Source: Bacilli bacterium
Lineage (GTDB): Bacteria; Bacillota_I; Bacilli_A; RF39; UBA660
DNA length: 64,000 nucleotides
Assembly: GCA_017541325.1 (NCBI GenBank)
Contig: JAFXZI010000012.1
Span: 138,689-202,688 of the forward strand
Direction: 5' to 3'
In this document: positions 32,847-42,526 of the stretch, in pieces
Position numbering within the stretch: the first letter of the stretch is position 1
Layout of the letters: the number at the start of each line of letters is the position of its first letter
Notes under the pieces: model-generated
What the model saw: only the letters and a program-made list of their open reading frames with translations
Database searches by the model: none
What the model was told of the DNA's origin: nothing
Program-made: the position numbers and the translations under genes

Positions 32847-33725
32847 TTAAAATTTCTTTTTGAATTCGCCCTTTATTCCTATCCCATCACTTTTAACCAT
32901 AAAAGCACGAATATCAGATCTTTTCATATGTCTTTCTAATTTAATTAATTCATATTTAGTTAATGCTGTATAAATAATATAGGTTCTAGAGTCATCAAAG
33001 CCACCTTTAGCATGCCAATAAGTGAAATCTCTATCTAATTCATTTTTAATAAAATCATTAATCTCTTTAGGATTTTCTTTACAGAAAATAAAAGCTGTAG
33101 AACATATATTTTGTTCATGTAATTTATCTACCATAAGATTATCTACTGCAGAATATATAATTGAATAAATCATTATTTCAATACCATATCTTATTCCTGC
33201 AATTGCATAAATAAATAGATTTATAGTAAGTCCTAATTTGCCTACAGATAAACTATTATTCTTTTTAGATAAAGCAACACCTACAATATCTGTTCCACCT
33301 GTAGATGCACCGCTAGATAGAATCATTCCAACACCAATTCCTCCTAACAGACCACCTACTACTACATTAGTTAAAATATCATCCACTAACAATTTGTTTG
33401 GAAGAGTTGATAACATAATTGCTTGGATAGTTACTGCAAATAAAGTACGAAAGAAAAAATTCTTTCCAACTGATTTATAGGCTATATAAAATAAAGGAAC
33501 ATTTATCATATAATAGATAATACCACTAAAATCAAACGAAGTTTTAATAGAAAAAATATCTATAATAATACTTCTTAACAATTGTGATAATCCAAGAATT
33601 CCACCAGTATATAGATGATTTGGAACTACAAAATAATTAACTGCAAAACAAAATAGAAATGATCCAAATACTACTTGAAATAAATCTTTTAAATCCCAAC
33701 GAAATAATTCTTTTATTTTATTCAT
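32847..33725 (-). CDS. YitT family membrane protein (DUF161 + DUF2179)
   Basis: 292 residues from the ATG at 33725 (GAGGTG six bases before it). Five to six membrane helices with the family marks FAVNYFVVPNHLYTGGILGLSQL near 25 and SSGASTGGTDIVG near 140, then a cytosolic DUF2179 domain (HEQNICSTAF...DSRTYIIYTALTKYEL). YitT proteins are widespread in Bacilli and have no firm function; a transport or regulatory role has been suggested. Single-gene unit. Confidence 0.92.
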   Translation of the reverse strand: MNKIKELFRWDLKDLFQVVFGSFLFCFAVNYFVVPNHLYTGGILGLSQLLRSIIIDIFSIKTSFDFSGIIYYMINVPLFYIAYKSVGKNFFFRTLFAVTIQAIMLSTLPNKLLVDDILTNVVVGGLLGGIGVGMILSSGASTGGTDIVGVALSKKNNSLSVGKLGLTINLFIYAIAGIRYGIEIMIYSIIYSAVDNLMVDKLHEQNICSTAFIFCKENPKEINDFIKNELDRDFTYWHAKGGFDDSRTYIIYTALTKYELIKLERHMKRSDIRAFMVKSDGIGIKGEFKKKF

Positions 33726-33784
33726 TAAAATCACCTCAATCGCATGACAATTATATCATTTTAAAAAATAAAGTAAAGAGGTAT

Positions 33785-33810
33785 TAAAAAAGTAGATTAT
33801 TATCTACTTA
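33785..33810 (-). terminator. Terminator of the lipoprotein gene
   Basis: Stem AGTAGAT / ATCTACT (33791-33797, 33802-33808); T-run on the minus strand. Confidence 0.85.
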
Positions 33811-34128
33811 TTTTCTAACATATACTTCTTTATTTCCGTATGAATCATCTATTGTTAATTTATTATTATTAATCTTATAAGTTTCTTCTATAGTAGCACC
33901 TTTATCTACAGTAAAAGTTAATGTATTTCCTTTTGTAGTATATTTGAAACTAATATCTACCCCATCTGCGGTTAACTTACCTGTTCCATCTTCATTAAAT
34001 GTATATTCCATAATTGGTTCTTCTGTTGTAGTCCAAGTACCAACTATAGAATTATTATTACTATTATTTTCACATCCAGTAATAATAAATGCTGTGGTAA
34101 TTAAAAATAATACTAATATTTTTTTCAT
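33808..34128 (-). CDS. Small lipoprotein with beta-barrel (lipocalin-like) domain
   Basis: 106 residues: a type II signal peptide with lipobox ITGC (Cys19), an Asn/Ser spacer, then a repeated beta pattern (IVGTWTTTEEP, YTFNEDGTGKLT, FKYTTKGNTLTFTV, YKINNNKLTI). This is typical of DUF5640/lipocalin-like domains of Bacillota lipoproteins. Such domains are short antiparallel barrels; the ligand is unknown. SD is AGGAGG. Confidence 0.75.
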   Translation of the reverse strand: MKKILVLFLITTAFIITGCENNSNNNSIVGTWTTTEEPIMEYTFNEDGTGKLTADGVDISFKYTTKGNTLTFTVDKGATIEETYKINNNKLTIDDSYGNKEVYVRK

Positions 34129-34195
34129 AAAACCTCCTAGTTAATAAACAAATTATTATCTTGTTTATTTCTTTCACAATATAAATATTATACAC

Positions 34196-34224
34196 CTAAA
34201 AAGACTAGACTTCACTAGTCTATT
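34196..34224 (-). terminator. Terminator of the NPKTG surface protein gene
   Basis: Stem AGACTAG / CTAGTCT (34202-34208, 34215-34221). Confidence 0.8.
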
Positions 34225-34227
34225 TCA

Positions 34228-35610
34228 TTATTTAGTTAAATAATTCTTTTTATTAATTGCAAATTTATATATTAATCCAGCAAACATTATAATTATTAAT
34301 AAATACAATAAATAATTATTCATTCCAGTTTTTGGATTCTCTTCAGCTAATACCCAATGAGCTTCTATAGTTACATTTTCAAATGGCATAACAAACTTAT
34401 TTGTACTAATACTATAAACCCCTTTTTTATCTTGTGATATATCTTCTTCATTAAATGTTACTTTTTCACCAGAATCAGTAGTAATAGTAAGTCCACCTAA
34501 TTTTAATCCTTTTTTTGCACTTACTTTAAAATTAATTGTATCTCCACCACGAGCTTTTTCAACTACTTCTATCGTTCCATTACCATCTGTTTTAGTTCTA
34601 ATCATATATAAAAGATCATCGCCAGAAATAGATACTGCAGGTCTTACTCCATTACCAATTGGAAATGGTAAATATGAACATTCTCCTCTTCCTAAAGCAC
34701 ATAACATTCCTTCGTTTGAAATATAATAATCATTATACTCTGCTGAACCATTACCAAACTTAAAGCCGCTACCTAGCCAATAAGTTGTACTATATAACCA
34801 TTTATATTTTTCTGATATATAATCTTTTATATCCATTTTTCCTATATAAGCATCTGGATTTTGGTATGAAGGATCATCTGGATATTCCAAGTTTACTTCT
34901 ATTGTTTTGTCACTAATAGTTTCTAATATATTTAGTATTCTATCAAGCGTTACAAAAGAAACACTATCAATTTCAAATCCTTGACTTTGTAATTCACTTT
35001 TATATCCATCAAAATATTTTTTGAAATTAGAATTATCAATTATTATATTTCCATTATCATCATATTCATTTTCGTATGTTGTATTATTTTCGTGATAACC
35101 CCATTCTGGATTCATATAAGTAATTCCATATAATGGAAGAATAGATTTACCTTCTCCATTTAGTTTTGTACCAACTGCTTTTTCGTCTTGTCTTATATGA
35201 TTAGTCACTATATTTTCATATACTCTACATCCAATAACTTTTACTCCATTATCAGTTTGTTCTGGCATTGGATAAACATAATATTGATTGTATCCTTTAC
35301 TAGTTGCTAAAGAATTACAATAATCTGTTGCTTCGTCAAAAGCATTAGGGTCTTCGCCATCATATGTTGGATTATTTTCATTTATAGCAATATAATCAAT
35401 TTTATCACCAACATATAAATTGTATTTAGTTAACATTGTAATTTTATTATTTTTATTTTCTAATACATAGAATGACTCTGATCCACATTTTATTTCACTA
35501 CCTATATCTTTTCCATTTCCACTAACAACTGTACACATTTCTTTTGCAGATACAACAGGTGTAAATACTATGAATAAAATAATTGTTAAAATAATAATTT
35601 TATATTTCAT
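34228..35610 (-). CDS. Wall-sorted surface protein with NPKTG signal (460 aa)
   Basis: Start set at the ATG at 35610 (GGATG upstream), since the earlier ATG lacks an SD. Signal peptide to VSA (about residue 22), a Cys-containing N-terminal domain, a central region with YWLGSGFKFGNGSAEY and RPAVSIS (a pattern seen in formylglycine-generating-enzyme/DUF6273-like surface domains), then a strand-rich module ending MPFENVTIEAHW. An NPKTG motif, a hydrophobic helix and a Lys-rich tail complete a sorting signal. Predicted substrate of the sortase at 30654. The central assignment is weak. Confidence 0.7.
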   Translation of the reverse strand: MKYKIIILTIILFIVFTPVVSAKEMCTVVSGNGKDIGSEIKCGSESFYVLENKNNKITMLTKYNLYVGDKIDYIAINENNPTYDGEDPNAFDEATDYCNSLATSKGYNQYYVYPMPEQTDNGVKVIGCRVYENIVTNHIRQDEKAVGTKLNGEGKSILPLYGITYMNPEWGYHENNTTYENEYDDNGNIIIDNSNFKKYFDGYKSELQSQGFEIDSVSFVTLDRILNILETISDKTIEVNLEYPDDPSYQNPDAYIGKMDIKDYISEKYKWLYSTTYWLGSGFKFGNGSAEYNDYYISNEGMLCALGRGECSYLPFPIGNGVRPAVSISGDDLLYMIRTKTDGNGTIEVVEKARGGDTINFKVSAKKGLKLGGLTITTDSGEKVTFNEEDISQDKKGVYSISTNKFVMPFENVTIEAHWVLAEENPKTGMNNYLLYLLIIIMFAGLIYKFAINKKNYLTK

Positions 35611-35708
35611 TATTACACATCCAATCATATTATTTTCTACCTATATCATAATAGATATATTACTTATTTACCATTTTTTTATAATCAATAATGTATATAT
35701 GTGTAAAG

Positions 35709-35734
35709 AAAAAAGACTAGAATGCCTAGTCTAT
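35709..35734 (-). terminator. Terminator downstream of the ABC permease/relic tail
   Basis: Stem AGACTAG / CTAGTCT (35714-35720, 35726-35732), T-run on the minus strand. Confidence 0.8.
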
Positions 35735-35811
35735 TTGCTTCTTCCTCCATCATCATCTAAGTCAGCATCCGCTTCTTCATCAGTTACCATTCTATAATCA
35801 TTATAACATGT
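35731..35811 (-). pseudogene. Possible relic C-terminus of an unknown gene (27 codons)
   Basis: Between the ABC permease stop and the terminator one frame stays open from within the permease end to a TAG in the terminator stem. It reads ...CYNDYRMVTDEEADADL followed by an acidic DDGG-type end. The only ATG (35790) has no SD, so it is unlikely to be translated alone. The acidic, hydrophilic end and terminator linkage look like the tail of a lost gene or a frameshifted tail of the permease. Confidence 0.35.
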
Positions 35812-35812
35812 T

Positions 35813-36604
35813 TTATACCAACTCTTTTTTATTATATCTAATATAAGTTAATATTATAAATACAAATGTAATAACTAAACTAATAATAATCATATTTATA
35901 TCAATGCTTGTTGTTGAAATAACATTTCTAACATCGGCTAAAGTATAAATACTAAAATATTTTAAAAATTCTACTTTTGTTGATAATTCAGACAACATGT
36001 TTAATAAATAAAATATAAATACCATTCCCAAACAAATTCCTGCAGTCTTTTTTGTTTTATGTAAAAAAGTTGAGATAAATAGATTAATTCCAAATAATGG
36101 AAGAGCGATAAATATAGGCGTAATACTTAATAAAACAAATTCTTTTACTGAAAAATCCTCACTTATTGTTAAAGCTATATAATTAAATAATCCAAATAAT
36201 AATATGAGTAATAATATATATATAATTCCAACTATAACTTTATTTGTAACAATTTTAGATCTTGTTATTGGTAACGAATTTAAATACTCTATTGTTTTAT
36301 CATCTTCTTCTTTTAATAAAATTGTTCCACCTAAAGTAGATGAATAAAAACCAATCGCAAGTAAGACAAAAACAAATCCCTCTGTTTTAACCCAGCCAAA
36401 GGCAGTTGAAATAGATTCTAAATCCATATTAAACGCTTTTAATACTTCAGCTGGAAATACTTTAAGTAATTCATCTATATCTTTCATACCTTCATCTGTA
36501 ATAACATATGGATAAATTAAATATACTACTAAAAACATAATAACTAGTATTAATAACCATATTATAAAAAACTTCAAATTTACTTTTAATTCTCTTTTTA
36601 ACAT
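35813..36604 (-). CDS. ABC-2 type transporter permease
   Basis: 263 residues with six membrane helices in the ABC-2 permease layout. The first helix (about 11-32) is followed by a large extracellular loop with DIDELLKVFPAEVLKAFNMDLESISTAFGWVKTEGF-like sequence, as in ABC-2 family exporters, and the motif FIALPLFGINLFIS lies in the core. It pairs with the ATPase gene 8 bp upstream. Substrate unknown; family members export drugs, lipids or peptides. Confidence 0.88.
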   Translation of the reverse strand: MLKRELKVNLKFFIIWLLILVIMFLVVYLIYPYVITDEGMKDIDELLKVFPAEVLKAFNMDLESISTAFGWVKTEGFVFVLLAIGFYSSTLGGTILLKEEDDKTIEYLNSLPITRSKIVTNKVIVGIIYILLLILLFGLFNYIALTISEDFSVKEFVLLSITPIFIALPLFGINLFISTFLHKTKKTAGICLGMVFIFYLLNMLSELSTKVEFLKYFSIYTLADVRNVISTTSIDINMIIISLVITFVFIILTYIRYNKKELV

Positions 36605-36612
36605 ATAATCAC

Positions 36613-37488
36613 CTACTTATAATAATTAATAAATAAATCTTCTAATGGAACCTCTTCGATTAATAAGTTGTCTATATTATATTTTGATAATCTTGTAATT
36701 AATTCATTAGATTTAAGATTATTTATAAATATTACTTCATTATCAGTTTCTTTATATATTTTTAGTTTTATTTCTTTTTTAATTTTTTCTATTTCTTTTG
36801 AAGAAATTCTTAAATAAGTATAATTATCTTTCTTAATATTATCCATTTTATCTTCTTTAATTATTTTTCCATCTTTTATAAGTCCTACTCTATCACAAAT
36901 ATTTGATACTTCATTTAAAATATGAGAAGAATATAGAATTGTAGTACCTTTTTCTTTTTCTTTTAAAAGTAAATCATGAAATACATTTTGCATAATTGGA
37001 TCAAGTCCACTAGTAGGTTCATCAAGTATAAGTATTTTAGGTTCATGCATTAATGCTAGAACAATTCCAACTTTTTTTAAATTACCTAATGATAAATCTT
37101 CTATTTTTTTATTTAAATCTATCTTTAATAATTTAACTAATTCTTTTTTTCTTTTACTTAAATCTTTATGATAGAAACTTTCATGATAATCTAATAATTC
37201 TGCTACAGTCATATCATCGTATAGATTAATTTCACTAGGTAAATATCCAATTATTCTTTTAACATTTATATCATCAAATTTTAACATTTCTCCATTAATA
37301 AATATTTCACCAGATGTTTTATTAATAAGACCCATTATAGTTCTTATAGTTGTAGATTTACCAGCACCATTTGGTCCTATAAAACCATATATTTCTCCTT
37401 TATTAATTTTTAAAGATACATCTTCTATTCCACGAGATGTTCCATAATATTTTTTTAAATGTTTAAGTTCTATAACCGTTTCACTCAT
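36613..37488 (-). CDS. ABC transporter ATP-binding protein (exporter type)
   Basis: 291 residues. Walker A GPNGAGKST near 39, signature LSLGNLKKVG near 137 (a variant of LSGGQ), Walker B ILILDEPTSGLDP near 152 and the H-loop SSHIL near 185 are complete. A C-terminal extension of about 80 residues after the core is typical of the ABC-2 drug/bacteriocin exporter group. Operon with the permease. Confidence 0.92.
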   Translation of the reverse strand: MSETVIELKHLKKYYGTSRGIEDVSLKINKGEIYGFIGPNGAGKSTTIRTIMGLINKTSGEIFINGEMLKFDDINVKRIIGYLPSEINLYDDMTVAELLDYHESFYHKDLSKRKKELVKLLKIDLNKKIEDLSLGNLKKVGIVLALMHEPKILILDEPTSGLDPIMQNVFHDLLLKEKEKGTTILYSSHILNEVSNICDRVGLIKDGKIIKEDKMDNIKKDNYTYLRISSKEIEKIKKEIKLKIYKETDNEVIFINNLKSNELITRLSKYNIDNLLIEEVPLEDLFINYYK

Positions 37489-37513
37489 ATTATCACCAAA
37501 TAAATTATAACAT

Positions 37514-37545
37514 AAAAAACAAACTAGTTTTCGTTAGTTTGTTTT
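37514..37545 (-). terminator. Terminator of the gene at 37547-38107
   Basis: Nine-bp stem AACAAACTA / TAGTTTGTT (37518-37526, 37535-37543) with a minus-strand T-run. Confidence 0.85.
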
Positions 37546-37546
37546 A

Positions 37547-38107
37547 TTACTTAGATCCTGTACTATTATCTTTTTTTGTTCGATCTTCTTGCATTATTGG
37601 TCTTAATACTAAATCGTGCATTATAATAGCACTCCCATAATCCCAAGTGCCAGCAATATCATCTATTATTTCATATTCTTTGTCTCTTACCATTCTTTGA
37701 ATCATTTTATATGAAGTATCTTCTTTAGCAGATAAAATAATTGGTTTTTTCTTAGCATGAGCTTTTACATTCATTACTCCAGTTAAATAATCATGCATTT
37801 CTCTACGACTTGTTTTAACATCTCTATCTGGTGATGAGGCAATATCTGATAATTCTATATGTTTTCTATTTTCTCCATATATTATGTACCAATCTTCTCC
37901 TCTAACAACTGTAAGTTGAAGAATTCCATAACCATAAGTATAAGATAAATCACCAACTGTTTCAGATTCTTGCATAAGTTGCATTTCTTCTGGATAAGCT
38001 TGTCCTTCAATTGTTCGAATAAATCTTACAGTATCTCTTGAAATAAAAAAACCAGTTTCTTCTATTATTCTTCTTCCAGTAGTTTTATCTGTCATAACTT
38101 TTCTCAT
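37547..38107 (-). CDS. Hypothetical protein (186 aa)
   Basis: Unrecognised soluble protein. It has a beta-rich middle (YTYGYGILQLTVVRGEDWYIIYGENRKHIEL), a basic stretch HAKKKPIILSAKEDTSYKMIQRMVRD and an ending MHDLVLRPIMQEDRTKK. No membrane segment. GGATGTG precedes the ATG, and it stands as a single gene between two terminators, so it is a genuine expressed unit of unknown role. Confidence 0.55.
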   Translation of the reverse strand: MRKVMTDKTTGRRIIEETGFFISRDTVRFIRTIEGQAYPEEMQLMQESETVGDLSYTYGYGILQLTVVRGEDWYIIYGENRKHIELSDIASSPDRDVKTSRREMHDYLTGVMNVKAHAKKKPIILSAKEDTSYKMIQRMVRDKEYEIIDDIAGTWDYGSAIIMHDLVLRPIMQEDRTKKDNSTGSK

Positions 38108-38134
38108 ACCAACACATCCTATAATAATTATAGC

Positions 38135-38162
38135 AAAAAAAAGACTAGTTTTGTCTAGTCCT
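38135..38162 (-). terminator. Terminator of the DUF2975-like gene
   Basis: Stem GACTAG / CTAGTC (38143-38148, 38155-38160), T-run on the minus strand. Confidence 0.8.
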
Positions 38163-38166
38163 TCAA

Positions 38167-38868
38167 TTATTTACTTTTTTCTTTTTCTGCTTTTCCATAT
38201 ATTTTAGCTTTAGATTCTTCTTGAAGTTCATATCCATATTCAAAAATATAAGCAAAAACAAATGCGATAAGAATTTCTATTACGTCAACTAAATCAAAAT
38301 TAATGTTAGCATGTGAATTCAACATAACATCAACTACTATATTAACAATTATTGGTAATACTAATAAAGCAATCATGATATGGGCCATTTTTCTAATATG
38401 TTCAACATTATCTAAAGTAAATGGTGTATCTTCTGTATTAATATTGTGGAAGAATTTTATAAAATGTTTCAAGAAACGAATTATTAATATTATGATAACG
38501 ATTATAAGTATAATACATATTTCAATAGCAACCATAATTGTAGATTCAGTCTTCTCATTTTCAAAAAATTCTTTTATATCCTTCATTTCCTTTGGATCAT
38601 CTGTTTTAGCTACTACTTGTTTTCCTGACTTAATAGTTATTCCATTTTCATTTTCTTCTAGCTTTAATACACTTTCATTATTGAAAATTAATTCATTATC
38701 TTTAATGTCCATGTTGTTAATTAATACTGGCATAGCAATAGCACCAATTATTGCAAATACTAATCCAATATAACAAAATACTTTTCCAATTTTAGCTAGA
38801 ACTTCAATAATTTTTGTTAATGTTTTTAATTTTTTTTGTTTTTCTTCTTTTAATTTTACGGTACTCAT
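38167..38868 (-). CDS. Four-helix membrane protein, DUF2975-like
   Basis: 233 residues: N-terminal Lys-rich tail, a membrane helix (about 30-52), an extracellular loop of about 60 residues, then three further helices. After the second helix HNINTEDTPFTLDNVEHIRKMA resembles the conserved cytosolic loop of DUF2975 proteins, small membrane proteins often coupled to a Cro-like regulator. No such regulator lies next to it. SD AAAGGAG. Confidence 0.65.
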   Translation of the reverse strand: MSTVKLKEEKQKKLKTLTKIIEVLAKIGKVFCYIGLVFAIIGAIAMPVLINNMDIKDNELIFNNESVLKLEENENGITIKSGKQVVAKTDDPKEMKDIKEFFENEKTESTIMVAIEICIILIIVIIILIIRFLKHFIKFFHNINTEDTPFTLDNVEHIRKMAHIMIALLVLPIIVNIVVDVMLNSHANINFDLVDVIEILIAFVFAYIFEYGYELQEESKAKIYGKAEKEKSK

Positions 38869-38911
38869 TTATTATTCTCCTTTCATAGTTTTATTTTATC
38901 ATATATCTTAC

Positions 38912-38937
38912 AAAAAAGACTAATTTAATTAGTCTTA
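38912..38937 (-). terminator. Terminator of the gene at 38935-40023
   Basis: Stem AAGACTAATT / AATTAGTCTT (38916-38925, 38927-38936) with a T-run on the minus strand. Confidence 0.75.
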
Positions 38938-40023
38938 ACTACTATTTCTGTCTAACCATGCATCACAAATAAATTGGGCTAACTCTGTTGCTTGTTTTTC
39001 CCAATCGTCTGAAACAACTTCAAACTTGGAGAAAGTATAACCAGATGTTTTCGTAGTAACCTTATCCACAGGGAACCCTCCAGATATACCTAACAAATTT
39101 CCACTAATTTTAAAATTGTCTTTAGAAAAACTATAGGCAAAACATTTATAATCATTAAAAGTGAACTCGCCTAACAATTCTATTTTATCTGGTATACTAC
39201 TCAATTCTGTTGGATATGCTAACCATCTAATCATATTTGATTTTGCAAGTTGTTCTTGTGTTATATCAGCCATATATTTTTCATTAGCACCAAGCTTTTC
39301 AAATATTCCATATACCAAAAATAATTTTTCTTGATTATTTTTAAATAATTCTAATTTATCTTTTGATATATCAATATTATTTATTATTTTATATTTCATA
39401 ATATATATATCAGCATCATTATTGTTTCTTACTTTATCTATCTCATTAATAATGGAACTTATTTCTTTGTTTTTTAAATAACATGCCAAATCTACTATTA
39501 TTTCTAAATCATAATAAACATTAGGGTTAATATTTCCTTCTTTTAAATAATTTAATATTCCTGTTAATTTTCTTTTTGTAGCATTAATTAATATAGATTT
39601 TAACTCATCATCAAACTTTGTAAATTCAGGATCCTTATTAACAATAATTAATGCCATACAATTAGCTATACCATTATCAACTCTATCATATACATCAACT
39701 AATGTATGAATCAACATTTCAAATTTAGCTGCAAAAATTGGATAATTCTCTAAATTTGTCAAAAAAGGTAATTTATCACATGTTGATTCGATTAACATAC
39801 AACACAACATAAAATAATACTTATCTGTTGTTTTATATAGTTCATCAATTAAATATGGTAATTTCTCCATATCAAACTGATTAATTTTATCACTAAAAAT
39901 ATTTTCAACCCAATTATTAAAATTATTATCATCAATATTAATATAATTAATTAATATTTTTATTTTTTCTTTATTATTTATATCAATATCATTTAATTCC
40001 TTTATAATATCCTCAAAAAGCAT
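38935..40023 (-). CDS. Hypothetical helical-repeat-like protein (362 aa)
   Basis: No family recognised. The first two thirds are made of amphipathic helices in a repeat-like rhythm (LPYLIDELYKTTDKYYFMLCC..., CYLKNKEISSIINEI...), possibly an alpha-solenoid. The last 100 residues are strand-rich (IELLGEFTFNDYKCFAYSFS, GYTFSKFEVVSDDW). No signal peptide or membrane segment. AAAGGAG precedes the ATG. It is separated from deoC by 43 bp. Confidence 0.55.
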   Translation of the reverse strand: MLFEDIIKELNDIDINNKEKIKILINYINIDDNNFNNWVENIFSDKINQFDMEKLPYLIDELYKTTDKYYFMLCCMLIESTCDKLPFLTNLENYPIFAAKFEMLIHTLVDVYDRVDNGIANCMALIIVNKDPEFTKFDDELKSILINATKRKLTGILNYLKEGNINPNVYYDLEIIVDLACYLKNKEISSIINEIDKVRNNNDADIYIMKYKIINNIDISKDKLELFKNNQEKLFLVYGIFEKLGANEKYMADITQEQLAKSNMIRWLAYPTELSSIPDKIELLGEFTFNDYKCFAYSFSKDNFKISGNLLGISGGFPVDKVTTKTSGYTFSKFEVVSDDWEKQATELAQFICDAWLDRNSS

Positions 40024-40066
40024 TTATATTACTCCTTTCTTAATACACCTATAATATAATGTTTTT

Positions 40067-40714
40067 TTATTTATTTATTATTTTTACTAATTTACTAGTT
40101 CCTAAACGAGAAGCACCATTTTTTATAAATTCTTCTGCATCTTCAAATGATGATATTCCACCAGCTGCTTTTATTTGTTTATTGGAATTTAAATGCTTTT
40201 TAAATATTTTTATATCTTCAATTGTTGCTCCACCCTTAGAAAAACCAGTAGAAGTTTTAATAAAGTCAGCATTTGAATTTGAAACTATTTCACACATTTT
40301 TATTTTTTCATCTTCTGTTAATAAACAAGTTTCAATAATAACTTTTAAAATTCTATTTTCACACACTTCTTTTATAGAGTTTATTTCTTTTAATATTTCA
40401 TCGTACTTTTTTTCTTTAAGTTTTCCTATATTAATAACCATATCTATTTCATCAGCACCATTATCAATTGCATCTTTTGTTTCTAATACTTTTATTTCAG
40501 TTGTGTTATATCCGTTAGGAAAACCTATAACAGTACAAATTTTCATTTTATCTTTTACATAATCTTTAGCAAAAGATACAAAACTAGGTGGAATACAGAT
40601 AGATGCAGTATGAAATTTAATTGCTTCATCACATAACTTTTTTATATCTTCAGTAGTAGATTCTGGTTTTAATAAAGTATGATCTACCATTCTTAATATT
40701 TCTTCTTTATTCAC
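40067..40714 (-). CDS. deoC: Deoxyribose-phosphate aldolase
   Basis: 215 residues, full length. MVDHTLLKPE at the start, IGFPNGYNTTEIK near 63, then the lysines of the active site in LKVIIETCLL and FIKTSTGF (Schiff-base Lys), and the AAGGI phosphate loop. It splits 2-deoxyribose-5-phosphate into glyceraldehyde-3-phosphate and acetaldehyde in deoxynucleoside salvage. Translation starts at GTG with GGAGATG upstream. No other deo genes are nearby. Confidence 0.95.
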   Translation of the reverse strand: MNKEEILRMVDHTLLKPESTTEDIKKLCDEAIKFHTASICIPPSFVSFAKDYVKDKMKICTVIGFPNGYNTTEIKVLETKDAIDNGADEIDMVINIGKLKEKKYDEILKEINSIKEVCENRILKVIIETCLLTEDEKIKMCEIVSNSNADFIKTSTGFSKGGATIEDIKIFKKHLNSNKQIKAAGGISSFEDAEEFIKNGASRLGTSKLVKIINK

Positions 40715-40730
40715 TTTTTCATCTCCAATA

Positions 40731-42500
40731 TCAAACTTTAGAAGGTCCAGTATTCACATTATTATTAGTATTTACTTCTTCATCAACTGCATCAAGTTTT
40801 CTTTCTAAAGAAGCATTCATTTTACTACTAATATTTTTTCTCTTATCAGGATCAATCAAATCATCTACAGATACTCCTAATTTTTCAAGTAGCATTTCAC
40901 TTGCAGATAAAAATTCAGGAACTCCGCCACTGTTTTGTCTTAATTTTATTAAATGTTTTTCATCAAAAACAATCAATAATTTTTTTTGTAAATATCTAAA
41001 GCAGGATTCTGCTTCTGCAGAGGAAAATTCAGTATCATTTAATAAACAATCTTTATATCCCTCAACTATAAAACTGCTGATTGCATCCATAGTAGATAAT
41101 GTATCCAAACTAATAGATTCTTTACTACTCAAATTTGGGAAATTCTTTTTTATAAAATGTTGTGTTTTTATTTCTTCTAAAATGAGTTTATCTAGGTTAT
41201 CTTGTTCTAAAAACCTATGATTAATTCCTATTTTCTTTAAGCCTTCATCCAATTTTTTTAAATAGTCTCCTAATTCAAATTCTGGATCATAAGTCATTCT
41301 ATACTCTGAAAGTATAATAGTTTTTTTATAATCAGCATGCAAATGAGATAGAGCATTATTTAATATATTCATCGCTTCTTCATCTCTATAAAGGTTTTCT
41401 TTTTCTATTTTTTCTAAAATTAATTGTACTCTTTTAATGTTAGTAATTAACATATCAGTATCATATAATTCTTCAATATCTTTACCAATAAATCTGTCTA
41501 TTTCTATGCTTTCTTTTACCCTTTTGCAAATGCTTGCATTACTATCTTTTTCTAACTTAACTGGTTCAAATTTAACAAATTGTAATGCACTAATCCCCAT
41601 TGATTTAGATGCATTATCAACTTTAGTAATGTAATCTAAAACTTCTTTGGGATCATCTCTTTCACATATACATCCACATCTTTCAAAAAAACTATTATCA
41701 AATACTACTTCAGAAGTTAAATCTATAGTATCAAGAAGATTATTGTTTTTTATATATTTAATCTTATCTGCTGCGAGTGTTATTATTGAATATATTTTTT
41801 CAAAACCATCATCGATTGATTGTGAATGTGGACCTGTATCAATTTTTCTACCTGTTTTTTTCTCAAGTAATTCTTTTAATGCATTTTGATTTTGTTCTTT
41901 TCCTGAAGAATAAAACTTATAACCCAACATACTCATAAAAGGCGGAACAACCTCTGTTAGCTTTTCTCCACTATAACCAATAACAGTTATATTTGGATTA
42001 ATTTTCCTTACCTCTTCAACATCTTCTACTGGAGATAAAATAATTGTATCAGATGGTAAAGTTAATACCCCTCTAGCAAAGAAATCGACTATATTACAAT
42101 TCACAATGGCATCTTTATTTTCAGATACAAAAGAAGAAAGAGGAATGATAATAGCGTTCTTTTTTTCACGCCAATCTCCGCCCTCGTGAAATGTTGGAAA
42201 GTAACAAACTCCAAAATGTGTAGTATTTCTAAATGATTTTAAATAAAAATCACCGAAAGAAGTGTGCTTAACTTCAACTTTATTTGTAAAAATTGGAGGT
42301 TTAATTAATCCATCTTCTGGAAGATAGTCGGTTAAATGGATTAACAAATAAGAGTCTAGTCCATCTCTCTCTGACATACCAGATTCTAGTGAATCGCTTT
42401 TCTCAATTAACTCTTCTGCGGTTAAATCACGTCCTGCTTCTTTATTTTTTTCTTTTATTAATTCTATTTTCTTTTTTAATAAACTCGTTTCATTATCCAT
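40731..42500 (-). CDS. Hypothetical protein (589 aa)
   Basis: I do not recognise this long soluble protein. It opens with a Lys/Glu coiled-coil-like helix, then DSYLLIHLTDYLPEDGLIKPP and a strand-rich domain (FGVCYFPTFHEGGDWREKKNAIIIPLSSF). A mid-region with a Cys pair (RCGCICERDD) and long helices follows to the Asn/Thr-rich end. One of the few genes here ending in TGA. It is 16 bp upstream of deoC and may share its transcript. No catalytic signature is visible. Confidence 0.55.
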   Translation of the reverse strand: MDNETSLLKKKIELIKEKNKEAGRDLTAEELIEKSDSLESGMSERDGLDSYLLIHLTDYLPEDGLIKPPIFTNKVEVKHTSFGDFYLKSFRNTTHFGVCYFPTFHEGGDWREKKNAIIIPLSSFVSENKDAIVNCNIVDFFARGVLTLPSDTIILSPVEDVEEVRKINPNITVIGYSGEKLTEVVPPFMSMLGYKFYSSGKEQNQNALKELLEKKTGRKIDTGPHSQSIDDGFEKIYSIITLAADKIKYIKNNNLLDTIDLTSEVVFDNSFFERCGCICERDDPKEVLDYITKVDNASKSMGISALQFVKFEPVKLEKDSNASICKRVKESIEIDRFIGKDIEELYDTDMLITNIKRVQLILEKIEKENLYRDEEAMNILNNALSHLHADYKKTIILSEYRMTYDPEFELGDYLKKLDEGLKKIGINHRFLEQDNLDKLILEEIKTQHFIKKNFPNLSSKESISLDTLSTMDAISSFIVEGYKDCLLNDTEFSSAEAESCFRYLQKKLLIVFDEKHLIKLRQNSGGVPEFLSASEMLLEKLGVSVDDLIDPDKRKNISSKMNASLERKLDAVDEEVNTNNNVNTGPSKV

Positions 42501-42526
42501 ATTATCACCACTTTTATTATATCATT

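Noticed and set aside
38303-38773. 156-codon plus-strand frame opposite the DUF2975-like gene
   Set aside because: It is the complement of a membrane protein with hydrophobic codons and has no SD; the minus-strand gene explains the sequence.
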